Source of the DNA: an uncultured Clostridia bacterium
GTDB taxonomy: Bacteria; Bacillota; Clostridia; Christensenellales; UBA1242
NCBI GenBank assembly: GCA_934746645.1
Contig: CAKVFE010000001.1
Span: 186,001 to 250,000, forward strand
Reading direction: 5' to 3'
DNA: 64,000 nucleotides
Positions 7,996 through 16,329 of the stretch are shown here, piece by piece (position 1 is the stretch's first letter; every line of letters begins with the position of its first letter). Made by a program: the position numbers and the translations under genes. The notes under the pieces are model-generated. The model did not search any database and was not told the origin of the DNA. It worked only from the letters and a program-made list of their open reading frames with translations.

Positions 7996-8631
7996 TTAAT
8001 TAGCCTTAACTGCTTCTTTAATTGTTAAAAGGCTTCCCTTAACACCTGGAACAGCGCCTTTAATTAAAAGGATGTTGCGTTCAGGATCAACTTTAACAAC
8101 TTTTAAGTTTTGGATAGTAACTCTTTCGTTACCCCATCTACCACTCATTTTGTGACCCTTGAATACTTTACCAGGATATGTATTGGCACCGTTACCACCG
8201 GCATGGCGGTGAACTGGACCGTTACCATGAGACATTCTCATACGGTTGAAGTTCCATTTCTTAATAAGACCTGACCAACCATGTCCCTTACTTGTTCCTA
8301 CTACATCAACTAAGTCGCCTTCGCTAAAAATAGAACAATCGATTTTAGCACCTAGTTGATAATCTTCAGCGTTGTCAAATGTAAATTCTTTAACAAAACG
8401 CTTTGGTGTGATTTCGGCTTTCTTGAACTTACCCATTTCAGGTTTGCTAACCAAATTTTCACGCTTTTCGTCAAATGCTACTTGTACAGCCTTGTATCCA
8501 TCTTTTTCCATGCTCTTAACTTGAGTTACAAAGCAAGGACCTGCTTCAACAACTGTTACAGGAACAACTAAACCATTAGCGGAAAAAATCTGAGTCATGC
8601 CAAGCTTTTTGCCTAAAATTGCTTTTTTCAT
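7996..8631 (-). CDS. rplC: 50S ribosomal protein L3
   Basis: Early-assembly protein whose loop reaches the peptidyl transferase centre. The 211-residue product begins MKKAILGKKLGMTQIF and contains TSKGHGWSGLIKKWNF and the loop HGNGPVHRHAGGNG, then GKVFKGHKMSGRWG. It is the second gene of the operon, 27 bases after S10. Confidence 0.98.
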   Translation of the reverse strand: MKKAILGKKLGMTQIFSANGLVVPVTVVEAGPCFVTQVKSMEKDGYKAVQVAFDEKRENLVSKPEMGKFKKAEITPKRFVKEFTFDNAEDYQLGAKIDCSIFSEGDLVDVVGTSKGHGWSGLIKKWNFNRMRMSHGNGPVHRHAGGNGANTYPGKVFKGHKMSGRWGNERVTIQNLKVVKVDPERNILLIKGAVPGVKGSLLTIKEAVKAN

Positions 8632-8658
8632 AATTTTCTTTAATTCTCCTTACAGTTT

Positions 8659-8967
8659 TTATAATTTAATATTGATGTCTACGCCAGCAGGCAATTCTAA
8701 CTTCATTAAAGCGTCAACTGCTTTTGCTGATGGGCTATAAATATCAATAAGTCTTTTATGAGTTCTCATCTCAAATTGTTCACGTGAATCCTTATATTTG
8801 TGAGGAGCACGTATTATTGTAACAACTTCTTTATCTGTTGGTAGTGGAACAGGACCACTAACTTTAGCACCAGACTTAATAGCTGTATCAATAATTCTCT
8901 TGCTTGCTTGGTCGATTAGGTTGTGATCAAATGCAGCAAGTTTAACTCTGATTTTTTGTGTTGCCAT
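8659..8967 (-). CDS. rpsJ: 30S ribosomal protein S10
   Basis: First gene of the ribosomal operon. S10 is a small-subunit head protein and, with NusB, a component of transcription antitermination complexes. The 102-residue product has MATQKIRVKLAAFDH, SGPVPLPTDKEVVTIIRAPH and MRTHKRLIDI, all diagnostic. The ATG at 8967 follows TGGAGG. Upstream lie a leader of about 217 bases and a promoter (9191-9219). Confidence 0.98.
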   Translation of the reverse strand: MATQKIRVKLAAFDHNLIDQASKRIIDTAIKSGAKVSGPVPLPTDKEVVTIIRAPHKYKDSREQFEMRTHKRLIDIYSPSAKAVDALMKLELPAGVDINIKL

Positions 8968-9052
8968 TAATTTACCTCCATGAAAAATTAACTTACCTAA
9001 ACCCTAAAATTACATATTTTATATATAATTATTACACTTTCCCGTGTGTTTA

Positions 9053-9186
9053 GTGCTGTACTACAAAAAAAATATGTATGGATTTAGTCATCTGCGATCT
9101 CGTCGCAAATACTTGTCAAATGCAAATTATCCCCTAAAATTGGCAGTTTTATGAGTAACTTTGCATTCCACCCCATAATACAGCAC
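9053..9186 (-). ncRNA. Structured leader of the S10 operon (candidate r-leader)
   Basis: On the minus strand, the first bases after the predicted start site (GTGCTGTA, 9186-9179) pair perfectly with TACAGCAC at 9060-9053. This closes a domain with two internal hairpins: AATGCAAA/TTTGCATT (9167-9160 with 9126-9119) and TGCGA/TCGCA (9107-9103 with 9097-9093). The result is a three-way junction starting at the RNA 5' end, about 85 bases before S10. It is a candidate autoregulatory leader; I do not recognise a named family. Seen: the pairings. Inferred: the function. Confidence 0.55.
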
Positions 9187-9190
9187 AATA

Positions 9191-9219
9191 ATTCTATCTA
9201 AAAACCTGACAAAAGTCAA
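9191..9219 (-). promoter_or_regulatory. Sigma-A promoter of the S10 operon
   Basis: On the minus strand TTGACT (9219-9214), a 17-base spacer and TAGAAT (9196-9191) give a near-consensus vegetative promoter. Transcription would start near 9184, at the first base of the structured leader, 217 bases before the S10 start codon. Confidence 0.75.
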
Positions 9220-9270
9220 CACTTATTTTCAAAATCTTTATTTGTTTTTTGGTTATTTTGCACAAAATTT

Positions 9271-9298
9271 AAAAACGACTGAGAATTACCTCAGTCGT
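9271..9298 (-). terminator. Rho-independent terminator between the 9485 gene and the S10 promoter
   Basis: A 9-base perfect stem (ACGACTGAG/CTCAGTCGT) with a 6-base loop is followed on the minus strand by TTTTTAAATTTT. It lies about 190 bases after the stop of the InlB/LRR gene and just before the S10 promoter, so it isolates the two transcripts. The stretch between it and 9485 is AT-rich with TATA-type runs and shows no gene. Confidence 0.75.
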
Positions 9299-9484
9299 CT
9301 TCATATTTTTTATTAAATTTAGGTTATTTTAACCATATATTAGCCACAAAATCGGATCTATTTAATAATGATTATAAATGTACTATATATATTATATATT
9401 ATTTATATATTATATGTTTTTTTCAAGTACGCTTTATAATATCACTAATCTAACCTATTAACCTTATAGATTAATAAAACAAAA

Positions 9485-11485
9485 TTATTCTGTAACTTGC
9501 TCTATTTTATCTGCATAACGAGCATCACTCATTAAAGCAGTATACAACTCATTACTATCAACCATATTTAAATATATTTTATTAATCTTTGTTGAACCAT
9601 CAAATACACCAACAAAGGAAGATTGTCCTGGAGCACGAGAGATACTAGTAGCTTTAAAAGTTACAGTTGTTAAATTGGTACATTGTGCAAACATATTATT
9701 ACTCATAAATACACAATTAACACCAAAAGTAGCTGATCTAAGTTTAGCATTACCAAATGCACGCTGCGCAATAGTTGTTACAGAATCTGGTGCAACAAAA
9801 TCATAATCAACAGTATCATTAAAATACTTAATTAGTTTTGTTTTTGCAGAATCATATAACACTTTATTTTCTACTGTATAATGAGCAGAATTAGATATAA
9901 TTTCTGTTAAATTGTTACAGTAAATGAATGCTGTATCTTGAATAGTAGTTACTCTATTACTAAAAGTAACACTTGTAAGTGAAGCACTACCATAAAATGC
10001 ATTTTCACCAATACTTTCAGCATCTATTGTTAATGTTGTTAGGTTGGATAGATTACTAAATGATCTATTAGCTACAGTTTTTGTGTAACTAGGAGTAGTA
10101 TAAGTATCCCCTACCTTTTTAACTGGATAGCATATCAACTTACTAAATTGTGTATCAGTATCACTATCTTTGCCAAATAGCACATTGTCTACTATGTTTA
10201 AATATTCGCTACCATTAAGGAATCTAAAGGAAGCCAAAGAAGCACATCCTGATAGAGCACCATCTTGAACTTCTTGTATAGTATATGGGAATGCAATCCC
10301 TGCTAATGATCTACCATAATTACCGAAAGCACTTCCGATAGCAATAATGTTTTTACCATTATATTGTCTAGGGATTACCAAACTTGTAATATCAGCATAG
10401 CTATCTTCTAGTCCAATAATCATATAGCCATTATTGTATTCGGTTAGTTTAAGTGCATCAACTGGAGTTTCGTCTGTTGGAGTTGGAATATCTCCAAATT
10501 TAGCATATAAGCTCTTATTTTTATCTTCTCCACTTATTGTCTTATTAAAGTCGTATTGAGAAAGCAATGTTTCGTCAACGAACCAACCCAAGAACAATTT
10601 GCCTGTTTCAGGAGTTGGATCATCAGGTCTTGTTATTTTTTCTCCGAACTTAATAGTTTGAGTATTGCCATATTGTCTTCCATTAACATAGAAAGTAATA
10701 GTATAAATATATGGATCCCACTTAGCATAGAAGTATTCTATCTTATTATTTAATGTATCAGCTGATGTAACTGGTCTAGTATATTCTTCGTCCCAGTACC
10801 AACCACCAAATGAATGTCCTGCCAATGAAGTTGGAGGTTCTACCAATGCGTCTGATGGAACATTGCTACCTCTAACATAAGTTTGGTCTGCCATATGTCC
10901 AACGCCCAAACCAGTAACAAATTTGATAGTACTCATTGGCTCGCCCCATACAGCATAATAAGTACGGTCTTCACCAGTGACTCTACCTTCACTATTTAAT
11001 TCAAATTCGTATCTAGTAGCTGTATTGGTTAAAGCCCAGCCTTTAAGCTCTAAATCATCTTTTACCAATCTACCATCATCATCTGGGAACATAAAGACAC
11101 TATCATACAGCCCAGTAATACTAGGTATTGAGCCTTCGCCACCATTAGCGTCAAACGAAACAGTGAATGTACCTGGTAAAAAATGTGCGTACAAAACTGT
11201 ATCACCATTAATTATGTCAATACCCGGTTTTGCCAAATATCTTTCGTTGTAATCTTTAGAATAATACCAGTTATCAAAATAGTATCCATACTTTGATGGG
11301 GTTTCTAGTTCAGGCAATACATCACCTTTCTTTACTTCAATTGCTTCGAGCACATTACCGTCAAAAGTAATTTTGGCGTGCTTTGGCATAACAAACACTA
11401 CAAACAATGCAATGCCTGCACACAATATAGCAATTGCTAAGAAAACTCCAGCATACAAAGTCTTTCTTTTACTTATATAAGCCAT
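9485..11485 (-). CDS. Membrane-anchored surface protein with InlB repeats and BspA-type leucine-rich repeats
   Basis: A 666-residue protein with one N-terminal membrane segment (about residues 10-32) and no cleavage site I trust, so it is probably anchored and exposed outside. Residues about 37-340 hold four or five InlB_B (Listeria-Bacteroides) repeats, seen as W-x-W/G-W-Y and YAKW or YAHF closings such as FGGWYWDEEYTRPV and LFLGWFVDETLL. Residues about 360-660 hold BspA-like LRR_5 repeats (SIGENAFYGSASLTSVTF, VTTIAQRAFGNAKL). Such proteins bind host or neighbouring cell surfaces in related bacteria; the ligand here is unknown. It is monocistronic with a good GGAG site, and an extended -10 (TGTTATACT, near 11508-11513) precedes it. 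Confidence 0.88.
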   Translation of the reverse strand: MAYISKRKTLYAGVFLAIAILCAGIALFVVFVMPKHAKITFDGNVLEAIEVKKGDVLPELETPSKYGYYFDNWYYSKDYNERYLAKPGIDIINGDTVLYAHFLPGTFTVSFDANGGEGSIPSITGLYDSVFMFPDDDGRLVKDDLELKGWALTNTATRYEFELNSEGRVTGEDRTYYAVWGEPMSTIKFVTGLGVGHMADQTYVRGSNVPSDALVEPPTSLAGHSFGGWYWDEEYTRPVTSADTLNNKIEYFYAKWDPYIYTITFYVNGRQYGNTQTIKFGEKITRPDDPTPETGKLFLGWFVDETLLSQYDFNKTISGEDKNKSLYAKFGDIPTPTDETPVDALKLTEYNNGYMIIGLEDSYADITSLVIPRQYNGKNIIAIGSAFGNYGRSLAGIAFPYTIQEVQDGALSGCASLASFRFLNGSEYLNIVDNVLFGKDSDTDTQFSKLICYPVKKVGDTYTTPSYTKTVANRSFSNLSNLTTLTIDAESIGENAFYGSASLTSVTFSNRVTTIQDTAFIYCNNLTEIISNSAHYTVENKVLYDSAKTKLIKYFNDTVDYDFVAPDSVTTIAQRAFGNAKLRSATFGVNCVFMSNNMFAQCTNLTTVTFKATSISRAPGQSSFVGVFDGSTKINKIYLNMVDSNELYTALMSDARYADKIEQVTE

Positions 11486-11551
11486 ACTATCTCCTTTTTT
11501 ATCATTAAGTATAACATCATCAAAATTGACTAAGTTTAAAAAGTTTTTCTA

Positions 11552-11803
11552 TTATTTTAAAAGTTCGTTTAGCTTAGACAACATAAAATCACAATCAATG
11601 CCATGTACTGTACTTGCTTGTTCTAATGTTTCCATCAAACTAAATGGGCAAGTAAAACAATGCATACCAAATCCAGTCAAAACTTCTTCAACGCTATCAC
11701 ACATCTTTAAAGCTTCGCCTATAGTCATATCTTTTTTAAACTTTTTTGTATTCTTTTTAGCATATTTTTTATTATCACTTACTAGTTTAACTTGTTTTTC
11801 CAT
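11552..11803 (-). CDS. DUF1858 domain protein
   Basis: An 83-residue protein with a Lys-rich N-terminus followed by the DUF1858 domain (TIGEALKMCDSVEEVLTGFG then MHCFTCPFSLMETLEQA). The Cys-x2-Cys pair near residues 49-52 is the family hallmark, and the domain also occurs at the N-terminus of iron-sulfur repair (ScdA-type) proteins. A redox or metal role is therefore possible, but none is shown. It lies 83 bases downstream of the SPFH gene and may share its transcript. Confidence 0.8.
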   Translation of the reverse strand: MEKQVKLVSDNKKYAKKNTKKFKKDMTIGEALKMCDSVEEVLTGFGMHCFTCPFSLMETLEQASTVHGIDCDFMLSKLNELLK

Positions 11804-11885
11804 ATTTATTTATCCTTTTATAACTTATTATCTCTTTATCTTTTACTATAATATAAAAACATTAATGTCCAATATATTATTGGAT

Positions 11886-12932
11886 TTATTGTTTAAAACC
11901 ACAATGTGGGCAAAATGCGCAATCAGCGTCAATAGTTTCATTGCAGAACTTACAAACTTTTTTATTGCTCTGTGTAAAAATATCATTAGTGCCAATATTG
12001 GTCTTGTATTGTGGAGTTGGTGTAGTATTAGTATCAGCAAGATTGATACTACCACGCCTAATTATTGGAGTGTCAAAATTTTCTCTATTAACATTTTCAG
12101 CACTGCTTTCTTCAGCTGGACTTGGAGCACTAATATCTACAGCATTAGGTATAACTTGTTCTGGAGTATACTTAATGCCAGATTTTGCAAATTCGGTATT
12201 AACCATATTGCGTTGAGCCATATATTCAGCCACTCTTTTTTGCAATCTTCTTCCAAGCTTAAAACTTGTAACTTCAACTTCCTTAACTCTAACACCATAT
12301 TTTTCTATCTTATCATTGGTAGCAGGATTAAGTATTGAGTTAAGCAAAGACGGATTGGTAAGGATATCTGCAAATTCAATATCAGATTGTTCGATTAAAG
12401 TATTAACTATATCACCTACAAGTTCCATAGTAAGTTGTAGCCCAAGTTTGTTTTTAACATAGTATCTATCAACCAACATATTTTTTAACAATATTTCTGG
12501 GTCATAGATTTGGATATCACAAACACCTTCGCTATAGCCTTTTACTTTACCAAACTGTTCTGATTTTTTATGGAATTTGCCACCCGAACAAAACTGTTGT
12601 TTTTCCATAAAATTTTTATTTAGATAATAGATATCTGCCTTAAATTTTTTAGGATATTTACCATTTTTATTAGGTTTGTCCAATCTAAGTCTACTAAATG
12701 ATTTTGGTAGTGTTGCACCACCAATTTTGTGCTTACCACTAGGTAGTATATCACAAACTCTATCATTACATACAAAAGCAACAAAATGTGAATCATCTAC
12801 CACAATATTAGCACCAACATTGACTACTCTATTGGAACTTGGATACAAATAAATAAAGTGACCAGCTAGTTGTTCTTCACTACATTCAATGTTTTTATTA
12901 AACAATTTTTTTAATTTTGCCAATAAGCCCAT
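11886..12932 (-). CDS. SPFH-domain protein with C-terminal zinc ribbon (YdjI-like)
   Basis: A 348-residue protein. An SPFH/band-7-type region covers about residues 20-225 (blocks FVCNDRVCDILPSGKHKI, KFKADIYYLNK, then EKYGVRVKEVEVTSFKL). A flexible Ser/Asn/Thr-rich linker follows, then a C-terminal double Cys-x2-Cys zinc ribbon (CKFCNETIDADCAFCPHCG). This order is typical of YdjI-type membrane-associated SPFH proteins, which are linked to membrane stress. There is no transmembrane segment. The start is the ATG at 12932 with AAGGTG upstream; a GTG nine bases earlier overlaps that site. Confidence 0.75.
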   Translation of the reverse strand: MGLLAKLKKLFNKNIECSEEQLAGHFIYLYPSSNRVVNVGANIVVDDSHFVAFVCNDRVCDILPSGKHKIGGATLPKSFSRLRLDKPNKNGKYPKKFKADIYYLNKNFMEKQQFCSGGKFHKKSEQFGKVKGYSEGVCDIQIYDPEILLKNMLVDRYYVKNKLGLQLTMELVGDIVNTLIEQSDIEFADILTNPSLLNSILNPATNDKIEKYGVRVKEVEVTSFKLGRRLQKRVAEYMAQRNMVNTEFAKSGIKYTPEQVIPNAVDISAPSPAEESSAENVNRENFDTPIIRRGSINLADTNTTPTPQYKTNIGTNDIFTQSNKKVCKFCNETIDADCAFCPHCGFKQ

Positions 12933-12959
12933 ATTTATCACCTTACAATACTTTATAGG

Positions 12960-12987
12960 AGTATAGCAAAAAATATAATATTTTCAA
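12960..12987 (-). promoter_or_regulatory. Promoter of the SPFH gene
   Basis: On the minus strand TTGAAA (12987-12982), a 16-base spacer and TATACT (12965-12960), about 28 bases before the start codon of the SPFH gene. The 217-base intergenic stretch up to 13158 otherwise shows only AT-rich sequence and the start region of the divergent gene. Confidence 0.5.
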
Positions 12988-13158
12988 AATAATTTAATTA
13001 ATTATAAATATTATTTATATATATTTAAATAAGAACTTGTCCAAAATTAAAATTAGTTTAGATATATTTTTAATGGTTGTCGCATATACATTTACTAATA
13101 AAAATCAGCAAAGTGTTTTTTATATTTGCAACTTATAATTACTAAATCTGGGGGGAAT

Positions 13159-13866
13159 ATGTCTAAAGTAAGTAATATAATATCTAGTTATGTTGTGAGC
13201 GTATATAATGGACAAATTGAAGGTATCGTTAACAACATATTATTTAACAATAAAAAGCAAGCAAAATACCTTGTTATTAGTCAAAATGACGAACAATTTT
13301 TGGTATTAGAAACTAAGGATATATACAAGACTGGCGAAGGTGCCGTAATAGTTAAAAATAGCGATGTTTTAAGTCTTATGGAAAGCTCTGAATTAAAAAT
13401 GAAAGAATGTTTTAGTCCTATAAATAGCATTGTTGTATCTATAGACGGCAACTACATTGGACATGTATCAGACATAGAACTTGACAACAAATATAATATC
13501 AAAAATTTTATAGTCGATGGACAAGTTTTTGAGCTAAATAAAGTCATTAATATTAGCGAATCAGCCATAATAATCAACACTCTTGATATTAAGACAAGCC
13601 TATCAAAATTTAAAAGTAAAACAAAGATTGTTATTGGCAATGAGCGTATAACCAATCAAACTGTTAGTGTTATGTCCAACCAAACAATTTTACCTAACAG
13701 AACTATGCTAAATTACAATTTTTTAATTGGTAGAAAGGTGTCAAAAGATATACTTAATTTTAATGGAGAAATAATAATAAAAGAAAATCAAACTGTCAAT
13801 TCTAAAGTACTAGATATAGCAAGAATTAATGGTAAATTGAGAGAACTTATTAAAGTAAGTATGTAG
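13159..13866 (+). CDS. PRC-barrel domain protein
   Basis: A 235-residue plus-strand gene. The start at 13159 (MSKVSNIISSYVVSVYNG) follows a GGGGGG site; an upstream ATG at 13126 lacks one. Residues about 8-75 form a PRC-barrel-like beta domain (GQIEGIVNNILF, KQAKYLVISQNDEQFLVLE), and a second related segment follows near residues 90-130 (NYIGHVSDIELDN, NIKNFIVDGQVFELNKV). PRC barrels act as RNA- or protein-binding modules or in sporulation-related proteins (YlmC/YmxH type). No membrane segment is visible. Which role applies here is open. Confidence 0.65.
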   Translation: MSKVSNIISSYVVSVYNGQIEGIVNNILFNNKKQAKYLVISQNDEQFLVLETKDIYKTGEGAVIVKNSDVLSLMESSELKMKECFSPINSIVVSIDGNYIGHVSDIELDNKYNIKNFIVDGQVFELNKVINISESAIIINTLDIKTSLSKFKSKTKIVIGNERITNQTVSVMSNQTILPNRTMLNYNFLIGRKVSKDILNFNGEIIIKENQTVNSKVLDIARINGKLRELIKVSM

Positions 13867-13926
13867 GTAAATAAAACAAAAAAATAAAGTAAAATTTGAA
13901 GCAAAATACAATAAAATAAAAACAAC

Positions 13927-13955
13927 AAAAAACCACCTAATAAAGGTGGTTTTTT
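13927..13955 (+). terminator. Bidirectional terminator between convergent genes
   Basis: AAAAAACCACCT and AGGTGGTTTTTT pair perfectly around a 5-base loop. With an A-run on one side and a T-run on the other, it can end both the plus-strand PRC-barrel gene and the minus-strand gene whose stop is at 13972. Confidence 0.85.
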
Positions 13956-13971
13956 AATAATCAAAAATTAA

Positions 13972-16029
13972 TTATTGTTGGTCAGTTTTCTTTCTTAGTT
14001 TTGGTCCAACTAATTTGGTTTCTGACTCATCTTTTTGCATTTTATTAACTGCATCTAGCAAAGAATCTAATGATGCTTTATTTCTAGGAGCTCTTACTGT
14101 TGAAGCAGAAACTGGAGCTTGTTTTTTAGGAATTTCAAGTTTGATTTTTTCAATCTTTTCATTCATATCTAAAGTTGATTTTTTAGCTGGAGTTTCCATC
14201 TTTGGAGCAGGAGCTGGAGCAACCTTTTTCTCTTCTTTTTGAGTAGGTGCTACAGTTGTTTGAGCTTGTGTTTGGGCTACTTTAATAGCTGCCAAAGCTT
14301 CTTCTGCTTTTGCTTGAGCCATAGATGCTTGTCTTGATTTTTCTAGCAATTCTTCATTAAGTCTTCTTGTATCAGCAACTTCTCTATTGGCAGTATTTAT
14401 ATTTTGTTGCAATAGATTAATTTTGTCTTCATACAATGCTCTATTTTGTTCTGCAAGTTGTACTTTTTCTTCCAAATCTGCAATTTGTTTTACAACATCA
14501 TCAGAAATTTCAACTTGTCTACCCTCATATTCTCTAACTTCTTTTTTACTTAAGAAACTCTTCTTAAATTCTGGAGAAGTTAAATATGCTTTAAGTTCTT
14601 TCATAGATTTAATTTCTGCAACTTTAACATTATATTCTTCATTAAGAGTATTAAGTTCTGCAGATACTCTATTAAGTTCTTCTGTAGTAGAAGCAGCATT
14701 AGCTTTTAATTGACTAATTGTTTCTTCAAGATTGTTTTTATCTTCATTGATTTGGTCAATATAAGGTTTACTTTGGTCTTGAACAGTTTTGCTAATTTGA
14801 CCATAAATCTTATTAGCATAGTTTTTACATTCAGCTTTCATAGCGTCTTCAGTTGTAGCTTTACGCTTAGCAATTTCTTCATTCAAAGCTTCAACTTCAG
14901 CTTTCATCTCATCTTGTTGTTTTTGGAAACGAGTAGATGCAAGTTCGTAGTCTTTTTCTAATTGTTGAAGTTTGGTTTGTTCTTCATTAAGACGCTTTTT
15001 CATATAGTTGGCTTCAATCTTAACTGTTGTTTGGTTAATTTGGTCGGTCAACTGAGCAATAGATTCCCTACTAGCTTGAGCTTTACGCTCGAAGTCTTTA
15101 GTAACTTCATCAAAGTTTTTCTGATAATTAAACATTTCTGTTTCTTTAGATTGAACTTTTGAAGCTAAATCTCTTTTTACATTAATAAACTTTTCACATT
15201 CTTTCATAGCACGCTCTAGAAGCAATGAGTTATCAACTCCTAGTTCGTCAAAATCATAGTATTCAAACTGACTAGCATTAAGTTCGGCTTCTTCTTTTTC
15301 ACGCTTTTCTTCAATAGAACGCTTTTCAAGATAATCTTGTAAAACAGGAATACCTTCTTTGATTTCTTTTTTAGTAAACAATACTTCATAATCAATGAAA
15401 GCTGGCATTGTTGTACAAGCTTTGTTGATGTTTCTATCAAATTCGTGGAAAGAATAATATAAGTCAGCATTGATAGATGTATGTCTAGCACGAAGGAATA
15501 TCACAAATAAATATCCTAAAGTCAAAACAAGTAATGGTAACAATAAAACTTCAAATAAGAAAGTATTAAATCTTACAGCTTCATCAACTGCCATTCTTGC
15601 CATACCTAACAAAAATGCTAAAACTGAGATAACTATTGTAAATACTTTTACTGCACTAGCAACATTGCCATAAGCACTTGCTTTACAAGGTTGGTCAATA
15701 CATACTGTAGGATTCATATATTCGCTAGGAACTTTATCTCTATTAAGCATATATTCTTGCCAACAATAACGCAAAGTCTTAGGAACATTTTTCATACGAG
15801 TATTAAGTTCTACAATGTTCTCATCATTAACATAAGGGTTTTTGGCAAAATACTTGTTAAGTTTTGACACACTCTTCAACAACTTAACTTCATAGGTGTG
15901 ATTGGTCCTAATGATAGCTATAATCATAACCAACACTAGCAAACCAACTGCACCATAAACTATATAATCAAAAGTAACATAATTACTAAGTTCTTTAAAA
16001 AACGAGGTTAGTGTTTTAAAAACATTCAT
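13972..16029 (-). CDS. Multi-pass membrane protein with long coiled coil
   Basis: Not assigned to a family. The start at 16029 (MNVFKTLTSFF) has GGAG nine bases upstream; the ATG 15 bases earlier has none. From that start there is a first membrane segment at about residues 20-42 (YGAVGLLVLVMIIAII) and two more around residues 125-180. Residues about 225-585 are charged, heptad-rich coiled coil (Glu/Lys/Gln-rich). A Pro/Ala-rich linker and a basic C-terminus follow. The layout suggests a membrane-tethered structural or scaffold protein, with no enzymatic motif. An extended -10 (TGATATACT, around 16067) lies upstream. Confidence 0.7.
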   Translation of the reverse strand: MNVFKTLTSFFKELSNYVTFDYIVYGAVGLLVLVMIIAIIRTNHTYEVKLLKSVSKLNKYFAKNPYVNDENIVELNTRMKNVPKTLRYCWQEYMLNRDKVPSEYMNPTVCIDQPCKASAYGNVASAVKVFTIVISVLAFLLGMARMAVDEAVRFNTFLFEVLLLPLLVLTLGYLFVIFLRARHTSINADLYYSFHEFDRNINKACTTMPAFIDYEVLFTKKEIKEGIPVLQDYLEKRSIEEKREKEEAELNASQFEYYDFDELGVDNSLLLERAMKECEKFINVKRDLASKVQSKETEMFNYQKNFDEVTKDFERKAQASRESIAQLTDQINQTTVKIEANYMKKRLNEEQTKLQQLEKDYELASTRFQKQQDEMKAEVEALNEEIAKRKATTEDAMKAECKNYANKIYGQISKTVQDQSKPYIDQINEDKNNLEETISQLKANAASTTEELNRVSAELNTLNEEYNVKVAEIKSMKELKAYLTSPEFKKSFLSKKEVREYEGRQVEISDDVVKQIADLEEKVQLAEQNRALYEDKINLLQQNINTANREVADTRRLNEELLEKSRQASMAQAKAEEALAAIKVAQTQAQTTVAPTQKEEKKVAPAPAPKMETPAKKSTLDMNEKIEKIKLEIPKKQAPVSASTVRAPRNKASLDSLLDAVNKMQKDESETKLVGPKLRKKTDQQ

Positions 16030-16272
16030 ATTCCATTTCTCCATATTAATTATTACTTATATGTGTAGTATATCACACCAAAATAATATTTACTAATAAA
16101 TAAAGTAAGTTTTTAACTTAAATTACCAAAATTTTGTTATTAAAATTGTGCTTAACACGACTAAAAAACTAATTAAAATACAAAAATTAAACAATAAAAA
16201 TCAGTCTAAATATTGTTTAAAATTTTTTATTACGCAAAAACAAATGTTATCCAAACTTAAATCACATAACAA

Positions 16273-16300
16273 AAACAAGTAGCATAATAACTACCTGTTT
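16273..16300 (-). terminator. Terminator after addA
   Basis: On the minus strand AAACAGGTAG and CTACTTGTTT pair (one G-T pair) around an 8-base loop and run into TTTTGTT. It lies 30 bases after the addA stop at 16330. The rest of the 16045-16329 gap shows no gene. Confidence 0.65.
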
Positions 16301-16329
16301 TAGTTTGTGAAAAAATATTAAAATTATGT

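Noticed and set aside
11526..12338. Long plus-strand frame (270 residues) across the DUF1858 and SPFH genes
   Set aside because: Composition (Phe/Ile/Ser-rich, no domain) is that of an antisense shadow, while both minus-strand genes have recognisable domains and binding sites.
15240..15491. 83-residue minus-strand frame within the membrane coiled-coil gene
   Set aside because: Same-strand overlap in another frame with no binding site; the 685-residue frame is continuous.
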